From assembly GCA_024336345.1 (NCBI GenBank), contig JANFOG010000010.1:1302001-1366000 (forward strand): DNA of 64,000 bases, written 5' to 3'. This document shows positions 23,162 to 35,612 of the stretch, piece by piece. This stretch comes from Mariannaea sp. PMI_226 (lineage: Eukaryota; Ascomycota; Sordariomycetes; Hypocreales; Nectriaceae). The translations under genes and the position numbers were made by a program. The notes under the pieces were generated by a model. That model had not been told where the DNA came from, did no database searches, and saw nothing but the letters and a program-made list of their open reading frames with translations. Every line of letters starts with the position of its first letter. Within the stretch, counting starts at the first letter, position 1.

Positions 23162-24385
23162 TCAGGTGCACTCGCTAATCATACCATCAAAATCAACTGC
23201 ATATAGCCAGTCTAGATCAAATGGTTTGGGATTAACCTTGTCCTTGCCCGGTAACCGCCTCTCGTTGATCTGGTCGTTGATCTCCAGCACCTTGTTAATA
23301 CGTCCCTGGCGAACATTCTGCCACTTCTTCAGGCAAGCTTTGATCCTGCTCGCATCGCTCAGCTTCTCTTCGTCGCGCAGCCTACCGAGCACGCCGGCGA
23401 AGACGAATACATCCTCGAATGCCTGGTTGACGCCCTGTCCCGCGGTCGGCGGAATGGCATGGGCAGCGTCGCCGAGGATTACGACGCGAGCTTGCTTGTC
23501 AGATGCCCACGTGTCAAGCTTGGGGAGCAGATAGAAAGGCCAAATATTCACTTTCTCAGTAGACACAGTTCGAGTGGCATTATCAACAATAGGGTGGAAG
23601 TTGTTGTGTCCTTCCCGGAGGAAATCAATAGCCCATTGCTTGTCCGAAGTGAGCTTCTTCCAGCCCTCGCGATCAGGCTCAGGACCGGTGAAGCGACACT
23701 GCTTGCCGATCAAGACTTCGGAGCCGTCGTTCATCTGAGGCGCAATGACAAAAGCGCCATGCTCGGCGTTCATCAACGTCACAGGCATCTGATAATCCTC
23801 TGCGGCTTCCAACTGGGCCGTGGGCACAGCAGCGGTGACTCCAACCATGTTGGTGAACTTAGACACCAATCCAGGGTGCAGATACTGCCGGACGCGCGAG
23901 TGGATGCCATCAGCGCCGACAAGCACGGCGGCGGACCCGGTCGAGCCGTCGGTAAATTTCCAAGTGACACCTTCTTCAGTCTCGCTAGTCACACAATCAA
24001 ATTTCTTGCCAAACTGAATAGTGATTCCAGCCTGCTTAACAAGGTCTAGGAGAATGTTGATGAGCTCATAGCGATAGACACGGATACCGCTATACCCGTA
24101 CTTTTCGGCACACCCAAACTGGAACACATCGACGGGCTTATCGTCAGCGGTACGAAAGTAGAGGTTCTCAAATTTGTAGCTGCGAGGCTCCATGAGGCTG
24201 TAAACACCGAGGTTGTCGAGAATCTTCAGGGCGTTGGGTGATAGCATGATGGCGCCGCCAATGTCGAGGGGAGCGGCTTGGCCTTCGTAGAGGATGCTGG
24301 GGATGTTCTGCTTGTGTAAGGCGAGGGCGAGACTGAGACCGGAAAGGCCAGCGCCAATGATTGCAACAGTATTTGAGGCAGGCAT
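23162..24385 (-). CDS. FAD-dependent class A monooxygenase (salicylate hydroxylase-like)
   Basis: Intronless, 407 residues, the usual length for the family. Seen: N-terminal FAD-binding GAGLSG (11-16) followed by the acidic strand end ILYEG; the DG motif VLVGADGIHSRVR; and the GD motif VVILGDAAHAIPPTAGQGVNQAFED. These three define single-component flavoprotein hydroxylases that use NAD(P)H and O2 to hydroxylate or decarboxylatively hydroxylate aromatic or cyclic substrates. No C-terminal membrane helix is seen, so the enzyme is probably soluble. It converges with the P450 (329 bases between stops) and its 5' side faces the MFS gene's 3' end. Two copies of an 11-base motif lie 280-340 bases upstream. 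The substrate cannot be deduced. Confidence 0.9.
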   Translation of the reverse strand: MPASNTVAIIGAGLSGLSLALALHKQNIPSILYEGQAAPLDIGGAIMLSPNALKILDNLGVYSLMEPRSYKFENLYFRTADDKPVDVFQFGCAEKYGYSGIRVYRYELINILLDLVKQAGITIQFGKKFDCVTSETEEGVTWKFTDGSTGSAAVLVGADGIHSRVRQYLHPGLVSKFTNMVGVTAAVPTAQLEAAEDYQMPVTLMNAEHGAFVIAPQMNDGSEVLIGKQCRFTGPEPDREGWKKLTSDKQWAIDFLREGHNNFHPIVDNATRTVSTEKVNIWPFYLLPKLDTWASDKQARVVILGDAAHAIPPTAGQGVNQAFEDVFVFAGVLGRLRDEEKLSDASRIKACLKKWQNVRQGRINKVLEINDQINERRLPGKDKVNPKPFDLDWLYAVDFDGMISECT

Positions 24386-25702
24386 TTTTATTTGAAAAGA
24401 ATAGATGTTTTGTTTGTGGTTTTCTGACTGGAGTGCTGATGACGTTTTTGATAGGAGATGCGAAAGCTAATAAATGACTTGGTAAGATTGTTCATCAATA
24501 TTCGCAGAGAGAATATTCGTTCTTTTATATTCCAATCGCTCTCAAATAATGCGTCTTACAAAATTATATATTCTCCTTGATTCATAAAACTTGCACACAC
24601 CTAATAGCTCGCTATTTTGAAATGTCCGATGGTGAATGAATAAAACCGGTCCAGAATCTCACCACTCGGCCGAGAAACGCGGAGAAGCACTTAGTCACCT
24701 TGGTGAGAGACAGAACACTCGGCCGAAATGCATTGGAGATGGAACACAGCCCGGGAAAACAAAGTGCGCCACCAATTCCATCCATTGGCTTATTCAGGGG
24801 CGATGGGTGAGAATTGGTCAGACTTGCTGCGCCTCGCTACATTCCTCGGAGCGAAGTCAACCCAGCGAAGGCCGCGAAGGCCGACAACAGTGCTCTTTGT
24901 TGTTGCCAGCTCATCACTCACTGCCGGCCTGACATGCCTTTTGCTACTACCTTGCGTCATAAATAGTCGAGCAACAGACTGAACGGCCTTTGGAGTTTTA
25001 TATCCGACGTCAGCTGCTTGCCAGGCATAAGCAGACGCAAGAATCCTCAACGATTAGCTTGGGTCAATCTCTTCGCTTCAAGCTCGCCCCCAATATGAAT
25101 AGTCTTACTTATAACCAATGCCACAGCAGGCATCAAATTACCTGTTATAATCCTCTAGCTGGTCAACTAGTCAGAATATTCAGTAGATAGGAGATAGATT
25201 TCAAACCCAACTGTGGATGGCTGGCTGCATTGCACTGGCAAACCAAAGTCTGTTGTTCTGATGCCCTTGTGTCGCCACCAGAACTGAGGTCATGGCTTTC
25301 AATTCACTCTTACACAAACTCAAGTCCAAAGTGAGCTATATGAATAGAAACAACTTTTTTAGGGTGAATAAGCCTGACGTGGTTAAATATTGAATGTAAG
25401 TCGAAGACTTCTAATTCGGATCTATATAAATAAACAAATATTATGGCTTGTTGAACAAATACGGGATAACCGTCTATAAGATAATGCAATTATTTCGGAA
25501 TATCACGATCCAACCTATTCAATCTCTCGTCATTTTTGTACTCAATCTTGTATGGCATCAAATGCCTAATTTGTCCCAACCATATTTTCCACTTTATTAT
25601 TAGTCAAAGGCCGGAGAGACTGCCGTTTCATTTTGTGCAGTACCCTTTGTCTATATTAGCCGTGTGTCCAGGTACACCATCGTTCTGAATGATGTGATCA
25701 GA
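24386..25702. other. Intergenic: monooxygenase promoter and MFS 3' flank
   Basis: No gene supported. The first 350 bases carry a repeated CACTCGGCCGA motif, listed separately; the rest is AT-rich. Confidence 0.6.
24663..24726. promoter_or_regulatory. Direct repeat of CACTCGGCCGA upstream of the monooxygenase
   Basis: CACTCGGCCGA occurs at 24663-24673 and 24716-24726, 53 bases apart and in the same orientation, each containing the palindrome TCGGCCGA. CGG/CCG half-sites are what Zn2Cys6 regulators bind, and one such regulator is encoded 8 kb away. The link is inference. Confidence 0.4.
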
Positions 25703-27450
25703 TCAGTCAAAAACCGACGATTTTGACCATTTCGACCTCGCTCGAATTTTCTTTCCATAAATGTAGAATACGAAAGGAACTGGGATAAGGAGCGCCGCAA
25801 ATCCACCGGTGATGCTGGAAGCCGGGCCAACACCAATGTTGTGATATAATGGAGTAACCACCAGTGGGAACGCGCCAGCGAAACACGATCGCAAAAAGGT
25901 GTTTGCGGCAATCGCCGAAGCTGCATACTCATGGAACGTATCAACCAAGTAGTTCAGGGCAGCTTGGAAGATGGTGAAGAAACCTGCCCCAAACATAACC
26001 AAACCAATACAGGGTGCAATCCAGTGATATTGTCGGCCAGATGTCCACCCGGTCAGGAATTGTCCAGCGCAGAAGATAAAGGATCCGACCATCATGGGTG
26101 GAAGCCGCTTCTCAGGGACAGCACGGTTCCCGGCAGCGTGGTACGCCTTGTTGTACAGCTTCTGGTTGTAGACGTTGGCGAGGGCACCAAGCGAAGCACC
26201 GATGAGAATACACAGAAACGGCAACTCGGAAGTAAATGTGCTCCAGCCCCTGATCTCTCCAAAGATGATTGGAATTGCGCCAAGTTGCATGTACAGGATT
26301 CCGTAGCAGAAGCTTGCATATAGAGCTACTAGGAAACAGATGGGCGTTGACAAGAGTTGCAGAGGTCGAACCAAGAACTTTTCAGCCAGTTGCCTCAAGC
26401 TTACGTCCCACTCTTCGAATTTCGCGTGCAAGGCCCAGTTTCCAGTTTCATGGCGCAGCCGTCGAGCTTTGTAAACAAGCAGCCGCGGTGGGTAACTCTC
26501 GTCGGTGAAGATGGCAGCGATTATTAAGATGAAGATCTGGAGGATTCCAGTGAAATACTCGGCCCATCGCCAGCCCAGAGAATGATTCTGCACAAAAGCA
26601 GCCGAGACAATTGGGCCTGCAAGAGTATTAGTTTCCTTGTTACTTCAACGAGCGTTAAAGAGACCACAAAAAAAAACAGAGTATATGAAAACCAAGAAAA
26701 TTGGGTTGACTTACCAAGTACAGGACCACCCACAACGGCCATAGCATAACCTGCCAGGGCATATCCTCGTTGTGACGCTAGGAAGAGGTCTCCTAAAACG
26801 CCGCCAGTATTCGTAACAGGTGCTGAAGCAAAGAATGCACCCCAGAAGCGTGTCAGCATTAGTGTCTGGAAGTCTTTCGCCGTAGCACTTCCAAAGCTAA
26901 AGCAAACCGCAACAAACATGGGAATGAGCACCGCAATTCTTCTGCCGTACACCTCACTCAAGGGGGCCCAGATGAGAGGACCGAGACCAAAACCAAAGAG
27001 GAAAAGTGTTGTTCCAAGCACAGAAACTTGTTTGCCGACATGGAAGTGCTTAGCAACCTCAGCGGTGCCGGCTGAGTATGCGGCAGAAGCCCAGGTTGCC
27101 GACATGGTAACACAGCCGTAAAGCATGGTAGTTGCGATCTTCTTTTTCACTGGCCAATTTTTCGGGTGGTAAGGGTCGTCGGGGCCCTCAAAGTCGACGA
27201 GCTGGTCCTCTGTAGTTTTAACATGAGATAGAGGATGAGTGAACCTAGTTATTGGGCGAGATCGAATGCGAGAGAGTATGGACTCGTGCCGCGAAACTGT
27301 TCTCGCTAAATCGGTTCCTGTTGTTGAGACCCCATCGCTTGAACTTGAGAGTCTGGGCGGGCTTTCGCTACTTAGGTCGGATGCTTCATGGTCATGTTCA
27401 AGAGTGTCATGAGGCGTGCCTCTATTTTTCTCAAGGTCGGTATCAAGCAT
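25703..27450 (-). CDS. MFS multidrug/polyamine-type transporter (DHA1 family)
   Basis: Two exons, 27450-26715 and 26616-25703, with a 98 nt intron (GTAAGT...GCAG); 549 residues. The first ATG in frame is 27450. A Ser/Glu-rich cytosolic N-terminus (about 1-100) precedes the HPKNWPVKKKI block. Twelve membrane segments are then expected, and the signature between TM2 and TM3 is clear: GFGLGPLIWAPLSEVYGRR. The intron falls in the GGPVLG|PIVS motif C segment that marks drug:H+ antiporters. A long central loop (about 297-346) separates the two halves. Such proteins export drugs, polyamines or the cell's own metabolites at the plasma membrane. Three TCCGAAAA octamers lie upstream. Proximity to the P450 and monooxygenase suggests a shared pathway, but this is inference. 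Confidence 0.9.
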
Positions 27451-30193
27451 GACTATGATAGTAAAATCAACCAAGGATATTCAGTCCTGATGATGTCAAT
27501 AATCAATTGTGGAGTAAAGCAACCATTTCAATTAACGAAAAACAAACAGCGGATATGGATGCTTTTAACCAAAGTGCCATCCCAGAGCACGCGATCAATT
27601 TTTCGGATTCATGATTTTCTACTTTATTTCCGAAAAGCCGAGCAATGACAATGCGCGACGAGAGCCCGCTATTCCTGGCTATGACGATCTATGGGGACAC
27701 GTCCGAAAAACCAGGGAAAAACTCATTGCCTGTGGACTGACTTGATTGAGCATCTAGTGCCGAAGTGCCGAGAAGAGACGGCTACTCGCCGACTATGGAG
27801 TCACCGGTCGGTGCCGTACCGGCGAAGGGCACTTTCGAGATGCTGAAGTCTCCGGAGGTGGTCAACGTCGGACAACTTCGCTGACATCATATCAGATGCA
27901 GCTTCTACCTCATGTAGAATAGACTCGGAAACCTTTTGGACATTTACAACTAACTTAGCTTATTGCTTCATGCATGAATCTGGGGTATGAGTTGGAAATG
28001 CGAAATGTTGAACTGCGAAATGCGAAAAAATGAAACCCCGGCGCTAGGTACACTACCTCGCAATAACTGCCAACAATCAACCTAGCACCTTGTATGACAA
28101 CTGATTGTTAATACTATTTCTATAATACGATACTCTATATTCATCTATAATTTCCCGAATATTTTCATAGTTTCTTGTTGAATCTCTCTACTGACTTCAA
28201 GGCTGTGGAATATTATTTATTTCGTCACCGGAGACTTATATCCGTTTGAGGCTTACAAATTCTCCGCATAATGCACCGATGTCGGATATCTTCTATTCCT
28301 ACAAGCAAATAGATACTTGATTTCTCAAATTACTTGCGATTCGTCCACATCTATCAAGCTAAGTCAAACTCTATGATTTACTCTTGCAGGCCATGGTTCT
28401 CCTTATGGTGACGTAGTTCCCTCCAGTTCTCTCCTCCTTCTCATTGAGATATAGATAGGACTTCAACCCATTTCTCGTACTGTTCACGATATAAATAACT
28501 AAAATCTGGACGGATTCTTGAGAGGTTACAAATTTGTTGGGTTATATAGGGCCAATCTTCATCAAATATCAGCAACAAGTTTTTTTTGGTCCTCTCTCTT
28601 TCGGGTTATTATAGAAACTTGTTGGATTGAGGAGAGAACGTCCCATTAGGATGACTTTATGTATACATTGCTTCACCAACATATAGGCTCATAGAATCCA
28701 AAACAAGGTTATAGTACTTCAAAACGAGGCAGAAGACTTGCCACCACTATGACGGCCGATGTCGGAGTTTTCAGCCTTAAAATGATCAATCAGAGAAACT
28801 ATATCCTTGAAAAGCAGTCATGGAAATAAATTTACCAGTTTCTCTTGAATGCCGATTGGGCGCAAGTCATACATAATATGGGGCCTAGGGATATGAGAGA
28901 CCGCTGGCAACATATTGGAATCATTAATAAACAATATCTAGAAACAACTCCCACAATAACCTCTCATTCAATTATTCTGATATTAAATTTCTATCCAGTC
29001 GATAAACTATAGGGTATTTGTTTTAAAATTCGCTACATTTTACATCGATATTTCAATTTCAAGTCATGAGAATCTTAGAATCGCATGTTTGAAAATAGGC
29101 AACGCCTGCCTATTGACCAATAAAACCTGTTATAAGCTTGTCTCTCATTTAATTGACATGAGTGGAAGTCATTGTGATATTAATGGTCTGGTTCATAGGG
29201 GAATCCGCAGTGGTTCACTTTCGACTAACTGTAAGATCGTCTGTCACAGCCTCATCCATATCATCTCATTAAGTTCATATCTCTTTGCAATATTAAAGAA
29301 AGGTAGAAACAGAGTGACGCAATTACTCGTGAACAGCGAGGATAATCTCTGCAAATAAAAACCCCTGCCCCCCCGTAAGAGCGAAATGGACGCATGACCG
29401 GACTGTGTGTACCTTTTTCAGAAGTTGTTGCTAATATCATAAAGCTATGGATGGTCGGCGGCGACGAATCAAACCGTTTATCTGGGCTTTCATTGGCTAG
29501 TGCCGTCCATGCTTGTGTCCTGGGCGTTGTGTGGCTTTCTCTTCTGTTTCAAAACTGGCTCTTGAATTTTATGTCCCTGTTGTCATAAACTAGCATATTC
29601 ATAGATTTATTTGTATAGCATACCGACAGCACACTTGGCACTCGATTTATTGGTATTTCATTAGAAGTGCATTTGCCAATGACAGCTGGCTCCAGGCAAA
29701 GTGAACGCCTCATTGAGATTTCACATGCTAGACTTGGACATCGAAGATCTCGTAATTGGATCCTATGCTTTCAATGTGCATAAGCTGAAAATACGACGCT
29801 GCCGCCGAGGCGAACGCTTGTTTCCTGCACCGAATATTAATGGGCCAATCACGACGGGGTCAGGCTACATCTGTTAAGTAGAGACACTCATCTCGGGATG
29901 CAATGAAAAGTGGATGGATCGGCGAGGCCAATGGCAAATGCAGACAACTTGTCTTGGTCTCTCAGACAACAGACACCACGCCCGTATTCTAAAAGAAGGC
30001 GCCCTTCCGCGAATGAGAACGCGTCCGCCTGTAGGACGTGGCGTCGGAGCTGACACCGCTTACTGACGTCGTGACACCCTCCCCTCGGAGCCTACCGAGC
30101 GTGGTAAAGCATACATATTTATCCTCACTCTCGCTGAGGTCGCGCCCTTCCTCTCTAGGCTCTTCAGAGGACATTCCTTCTCTCTTAGACACC
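27451..30193. other. AT-rich intergenic, 2.7 kb
   Basis: No gene supported. The left 450 bases contain the MFS promoter with three TCCGAAAA octamers and several CGG/CCG-rich palindromic stretches (about 27780-27880). The centre (about 28000-29350) is strongly AT-rich with no coding signal. Confidence 0.6.
27600..27709. promoter_or_regulatory. Three TCCGAAAA octamers upstream of the MFS gene
   Basis: The octamer occurs at 27600-27607 (minus orientation), 27629-27636 and 27702-27709 (plus), 150-260 bases before the MFS ATG. The clustering suggests a regulator site; the binding protein is unknown. Confidence 0.4.
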
Positions 30194-31701
30194 ATGAAAT
30201 TGACCAACTGTGCTTTTCTCTGGGCTGGGCTAGCCTGCCTCAGCCCCATTGCCAGGGCTGCTGACGATTCCATTGAGGTTGATGTAGCCATCGTCGGCGG
30301 AGGCGCTACAGGTTCTTACGCCGCTGTCCGTCTCCGAGAGGATTATAAAAAGACCGTCTTGGTCATCGAGAAGGCAAACAGGCTTGTGAGTTTCCTGACT
30401 GCACAAGGAAAGAAAAGCCGAATGTTGCTGGATGCTGACACCACTCACGCCGGTCAAAGGGCGGCCACGTTCACGCGTATCAGCCACCAAATGGCGGACG
30501 CCCAATTAATTACGGCGTACAAGCTTACCTGAACCGCCCAACAACGGCAGCTTTTTTCAACCGCTTCAATGTCAAGTTAATAGACCCAGACCTAACGGAC
30601 TACCTTGAGCTCTTGCTCCTGACAAAGAATGTGGACTTCAACACGGGTCTGGAGTTCGATCCTGATTATGGGCCGCTCGATCTCCTTGGTGTTCCAGTTG
30701 CCTTGCTCAAATACGCCACCTTTGCAACCAAGTACCAACCCTGGTTCGAGAATGGCTACTTCAAGACTGGAGATATTCCCGAGGATCTTCTCCTTCCCTT
30801 TGGCGAGTTCCTTGAGAAACACGACCTTGGAGGGTCTCTGGCCATACTGCGCAATCTCGTGTGGATGTCGGACGCGGTGAACACACCCACGTGGTTCGTC
30901 ATGGCAGTAGTGGGAAAGCCTCAGATCGCTGCTTTCGGCCTCGGGTTGGTCGGCCCCTCCTTCAAGTGGCCGGAGACATACTCATCGGAGACGCTATTCG
31001 ACCGGGTGCTGCAACTTCTTAAAAAAGACGTGCTCCTCCGAAGCACTGTTGCCTCCAGCCGGCGGACCAGCACGGGAGTAGAGCTGACGGTGCAAACCCC
31101 ATCGGGCCAGAAGAAGGTGAAGGCAAAGAAGTTGCTCATTGCGGCAACTCCATCGCCCGATAATATCAGCCCGTGGGACCTGGACAAGAACGAAAAAAGC
31201 CTCTTTTCCAAATTCTCATGGGAAACCCTGTTTGTCGGCGTTGTTAACAACACAGGTCTTCCCTCTTCTGTCCCTGGACTTCGAAATGCAGCGAATGACC
31301 CCAGCGATTTCTATCTTCCGCACGGCGACTTCGTAGACGCATACGACCGCGCCGGATCCAACAGTTTGATACCCCCGGATCTATGGACGACTCGAGTGAT
31401 TGGTGACTCCAGCTTAACCACGGCCGAAGCCCACTCTTTGATCTTGAAATCACTGAACAAGATAGAAGAGGTTGGCACGTACGATATAGCTGCGCCCACT
31501 GTCGTCGCATTTGCCTCCCACGGAGCGACCGTGCCCAAGGTCTCCTCGAAGGAGCTGAAGGCTGGGTTCTTCAACAAACTATACGCACTCCAAGGGCAAC
31601 GGAACACCTTCTGGACGGGTCTTGCTTGGGCGCCTGATTACACGCCCATTCTGTGGGATTTCACGGAGAAATTGCTGCCTCAAATCCTCAAGGGGTTGTA
31701 G
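30194..31701 (+). CDS. Secreted FAD-dependent oxidoreductase (flavin amine oxidase-like)
   Basis: Two exons, 30194-30385 and 30460-31701, with a 74 nt intron (GTGAGT...AAAG); 477 residues. A signal peptide (about 1-22, ending ARA) precedes a dinucleotide-binding fold: VAIVGGGATGSYAAVRL with the Glu of VLVIEKANRL, and the intron joins it to GGHVHAY, the GG doublet of flavin amine oxidases. The middle and C-terminal parts (LLIAATPSPDNISPWDL, NTFWTGLAWAPDYTPILWDF) fit a family of fungal secreted flavoproteins. The usual covalent-FAD cysteine of monoamine oxidases is not evident. It is probably extracellular or in the secretory pathway; the substrate may be an amine or alcohol and is not known. 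It converges with the Zn2Cys6 regulator, 443 bases between stops, and may be its target. Confidence 0.82.
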
Positions 31702-32144
31702 GCCGGAGGAAAGAGATGGGGCTGAGGGATTTGGAGATGAAGCTTGGAGTCAAATAGCGGACGTTATTTTTCTTCTACTTAACCGTACTGTAAGAGGAAC
31801 TCTATTAAAACAGCCAGGATCTTGCACACTAAGCAGAATCTGACTTGAGTGATCCACCCACGAGTATCTTATTTCTAGTGTTCCCGAGATTTGCTGGGGC
31901 TTTGAAGTTCAAATATTTGACCGTTGTAGAGGAGACAGGCTTGGTTGAATCATGGCGTATCAGCCAATGAAACTGTACCGCTCACCTAATCCAATCAAAT
32001 ATCACAATATATAGATGAGCGAGGTCAGAAAGGCGAAGAACCTGCGTTGGGGTGCGTGCTATGGCTTAACACACACCACTCACGCGCTGTTCCTCACCGC
32101 ATTGTTATTACTTCGACAAAAAATCACAACATCTCATAATACAA
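31702..32144. other. Intergenic between convergent oxidoreductase and regulator
   Basis: 443 bases between two stop codons. Nothing but 3' flanks seen. Confidence 0.6.
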
Positions 32145-34151
32145 TCAGCTGTAAACATTCTCCTGCCACTCCATTGGAACAAGCAGATCCGACAGCCAAA
32201 ATTCGTCAGTAAGCTCAGGAACATATTCCTCTGCCTGCGACATCTCCCCCGAGTTGATATTCTGGTCACCCGCAGGCAGTCCCTGGCTCACGGCCTGTGC
32301 CCTCAACTTGGACTCCCAATGCGTGGTGGCGGATTCCACTACGGAAGCCAATCTCGTCAAATGATCTGGCTGTCCGTCGGCTATCAGCCCTGCGGCTGTC
32401 GCCGCGTCTCTAAAGTTTTGGGCGATTCGTCGTCCAATGACAATCACGTCCAGTGTCTTCACAACTTCCATTCTGTCCCAACTAGGATCCTCGGTCGCCG
32501 AGAGTCGATACAGGCACATCATGCAGTGGGTGAGTTGGAAGAAGCTCGACGTGGAGAAGCCGACGTATTCAGCTTGTGCATACGTCAAAAAGACATCGAA
32601 GTAGTTCTTGATAGCCGAAAGGCAGATGTACAATGTTTCTAAGCGGTCGAAATTAGAGGGGCTTGTCGGGAATTCATCAAACAGCACAAACTCATAGATT
32701 TTGAGTTGGGCATGATAATAATAATTCAGTAGGACTCCTATTCAGAAAAATAAAAATTAGAAACAAAGAGGTATTCATGGAATCATGGCGCGAGTGGTTT
32801 GGACTGACTGTTAGATTGCAAATCTGGGCGAAGTTGACGTTTCGCATCATCCAGTTCTGTTTGCAATGCTTTCGCGTAGAAAAGGGCCGGTGGCCTTAAA
32901 CTCACCGCCCTCCCTGCCTCTCGTTCATGCAGACGAAATTGTCGTATTTTATCCACGAGTTTTTGTATCTTCACAAGAGCAGCCAATAACAGATCACTTT
33001 CGCATTCCTCACTTTGTTGAAGCTGGTTGACGCATTCAGCCATGTGGGGTGTCCACCGGAGAGTATCTATTCGGTCAAGGTTACATGATACGCTGGCCAT
33101 GTTAATCTAGTACATCATGAGCAGAGGTGTTGATTACTTACACGGAGCTGAGAAAGTATAGGCCGAGCACAGCCCGTCGTTCTTCCATCGTTCTTCTCCC
33201 GGATATCCATGGTTTATGAAATCTGTAGTTTGCTTTCTCATCTGGGCCAGTCGGCGGCTTCACGTTCAGACCGAGGTCAAAGACAATGGAAATAGAGAGT
33301 TGCGTAAATAAAGTAAGGAACGGACGTTGGTGAACCTGGAGGTTTCCCCTATGGCGGAATCAATAACCGAAGATGACCATATATCATGACTAACGTAGTA
33401 TACCGACCAGGCGATGCAAACAAGTAACCCCAGGAGCTGTTCAGTGCTTCTCTCTAGTTCTGAAACCATTGATTGCCCGAGTATGGTTCGTATCTGGCTG
33501 TATAACTTGGTTTGTTGCAACGTGGACCTTGTAGATATTGCCCGGATGCAAAGCCATAGAAAGGGTTTAGTGGCTCGCATGTCAGCAGCGGATGTATGCG
33601 ACGGAATGTGGATAAACGGCAAATGTATCAGCCGGAGAGCCATAAATTCGTGAAGTATTTCTTGCTCATTCATTGGCGGAGCCTCGTCCAGCGACTGAAG
33701 GGAAGCTGCAGTGCTCATGACGCACGAACGATGCGTTTCAACAGCAGGGGACCGAAAGGAAACTGGGATCAAGCCATTGACCCGCTGGGTCTCGACAGCA
33801 GCCGGGCTGCCGGTACTTGATTTGAGTAGAGAGACTAGGCCATCTATCTTGGCCTCTAGTTGCTCGTTTCTAGACGTGCTTGTCTTGGTCACTTCGCGTT
33901 TCCGCTTGGTCCCTGATTGGACGCAAACTTTTCCCAAACGTCGACATCTGCTAGAACGGTCAGGCTACTCAAGCTAGTGGCAAGTGAAGTCTTTGGAACT
34001 TTCACAGAGACAATTCTGTCCCCTAGTCAGTGGAGCTCCCAACTTACCTCTCGCATGCATCACCGGGGTTGGGAATCACACATCGGCATTTCGACCGGGC
34101 ACAGTTTGTGCACGCCGTCCCATAGGCTGCATGCTGGGGTGGTTGTTCCAT
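32145..34151 (-). CDS. Zn2Cys6 fungal transcription factor
   Basis: Five exons: 34151-34048, 33947-33395, 33335-33142, 33092-32809 and 32737-32145; introns of 100, 59, 49 and 71 nt with GT-AG ends (the last donor, GTCAGT, is less common). The product has 575 residues. The first junction completes the binuclear zinc cluster ACTNCARSKCRC...ACERCRRLGKVC (Cx2Cx6C...Cx2Cx6C, about 14-42). A basic linker and short coiled coil (NEQLEAKIDGLVSLL) follow. The fungal-specific middle homology region follows, with VVDLGLN-type FDLGLNVKPP, RRTMEERRAVLGLYFLSSV and IDTLRWTPHM blocks. This is the layout of pathway-specific nuclear activators that bind CGG half-sites as dimers. It lies tail-to-tail with the secreted oxidoreductase and 4.7 kb from the MFS gene. 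Targets are unknown; local control is inference. Confidence 0.88.
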
Positions 34152-35612
34152 GGTTGCATAAGTTATCGGAGTTGAGGAAACGGTATGAAGGATAAAGTGA
34201 GCTGTTGAAAGGGTCTTGTGTTGCTTGTCGTGGGATCGAGGCAATGGCATAGCATGAATTACACGGTGATCGGAGTTGGGGAATGGAAACGCCGGATCGG
34301 CGTGAGGTAAAGCTAGACTGGATCCAGGGCAGCGGAGCCGGAGACGGCGTTTGCCCAAAGCCGATCGCCGATTTTATAACTCAACTTTCACTCAACCTTA
34401 AGTTGGCAGCATGAAGTCCAATCGGCATAATGATTGGATTTAGGAGCGGTTGCTTCATATTGGCGACAAGTAAAATCTTCTACGCAAAATTTTATCCTAG
34501 GCCACCTAGGCACTTATTTCGTCTCATGAGATGATTTTCAGGCCACACGATTCGACCTACCATCTTCACCCACCAGCGCTATCATCATAACCTCGGGTAG
34601 GACAGAGCTCATTATTAGCTCTTTTGTTCGCATTTTTGGCACGGGGTACAGTTCCCTCAGACAACCGTGGTAAACAGAGTTGCAATTCAGGGCCAGGCGA
34701 GGTAAATTCGAATATCATCCATCAATTGGATATTATGCGTCTAGGATCAGCAATGGTTTGACAAAAAAAATTTCCTCCGAAGGTTCCTAGGCTTGTCGGG
34801 GTCTCGCCGACTGAATGAATCATGTTGTACGTACTATACTGATATGTTTATAAACTTCGGGAAAAAAATATATTAATGAGAAATAGATGGAACCGTTTGC
34901 AATCTTTGACTATTAATTTACTGTAGGGTGGTAATTACGAAAAGAGACGAATGGGGTTAATCGAGCATAAGCTGACGCACCCACATGCATGCATTTCTTC
35001 ATCATTTTGTTGATGAAAAGTCATATAAAAGAGTTGGTTGGCTCTAGCTCAACGTGCTGCACCAAGGCAGTTCAGTGGTCTCATTAGCCAGCTCCCATTC
35101 GGACACGTCCGGTTCAGCTTGGCTCTAGACAGAACAACGCAGTCGACTAAGTCGGAAAAATGCTTCATCACCAAGGTTGACTATGGCCAAGCGCCAGCTG
35201 AACGAATTCGACTCAGCCCTGTGCCCCGACAGGCCGACCAGGGGGGGCGTACAGGTGTACACAGCACACTCCTCTGTCGCCGATTGTTCCTTGGCTTTTG
35301 GTACGATGATAGAGCCCCCTTTGCCTTTTGCGCGCCCCCGCATCAGCCAAAGGGGAACAGTAGCAGTAGCAGTAGTGGCAGCGGCAGCGGTAGCGATAGC
35401 GGGACCAAACATTTCAAAGCCGATAACCGCCTCGAAAGCCGCGTGAAGACATATTTAAACCCGCCAGTCGTCCCATGATTGAAACCAGAGTTGACAAACA
35501 GTCCTGCTCTACTCAATCAAGCATTCATTCATTCAAACCAATTCAATTCATTGGTTCACCGCCTTAACTTTACCTTCTACTACGAATTATCATCTCCGAG
35601 CTACCTCTTACA
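34152..35612. other. Intergenic, divergent promoters of regulator and methyltransferase
   Basis: 1.46 kb between two start codons. A GTAGC/GGCAGC-type hexamer run lies at about 35358-35402, and ATATTTAAA near 35449 could be the methyltransferase TATA box. The open frames at 35038-35478 are products of the repeat and low GC skew, not a gene I can support. Confidence 0.55.

Noticed and set aside
35038..35478. 146-codon frame before the methyltransferase
   Set aside because: Does not begin with ATG and ends in a Ser/Gly run from a GGCAGC-type repeat; it is promoter DNA.
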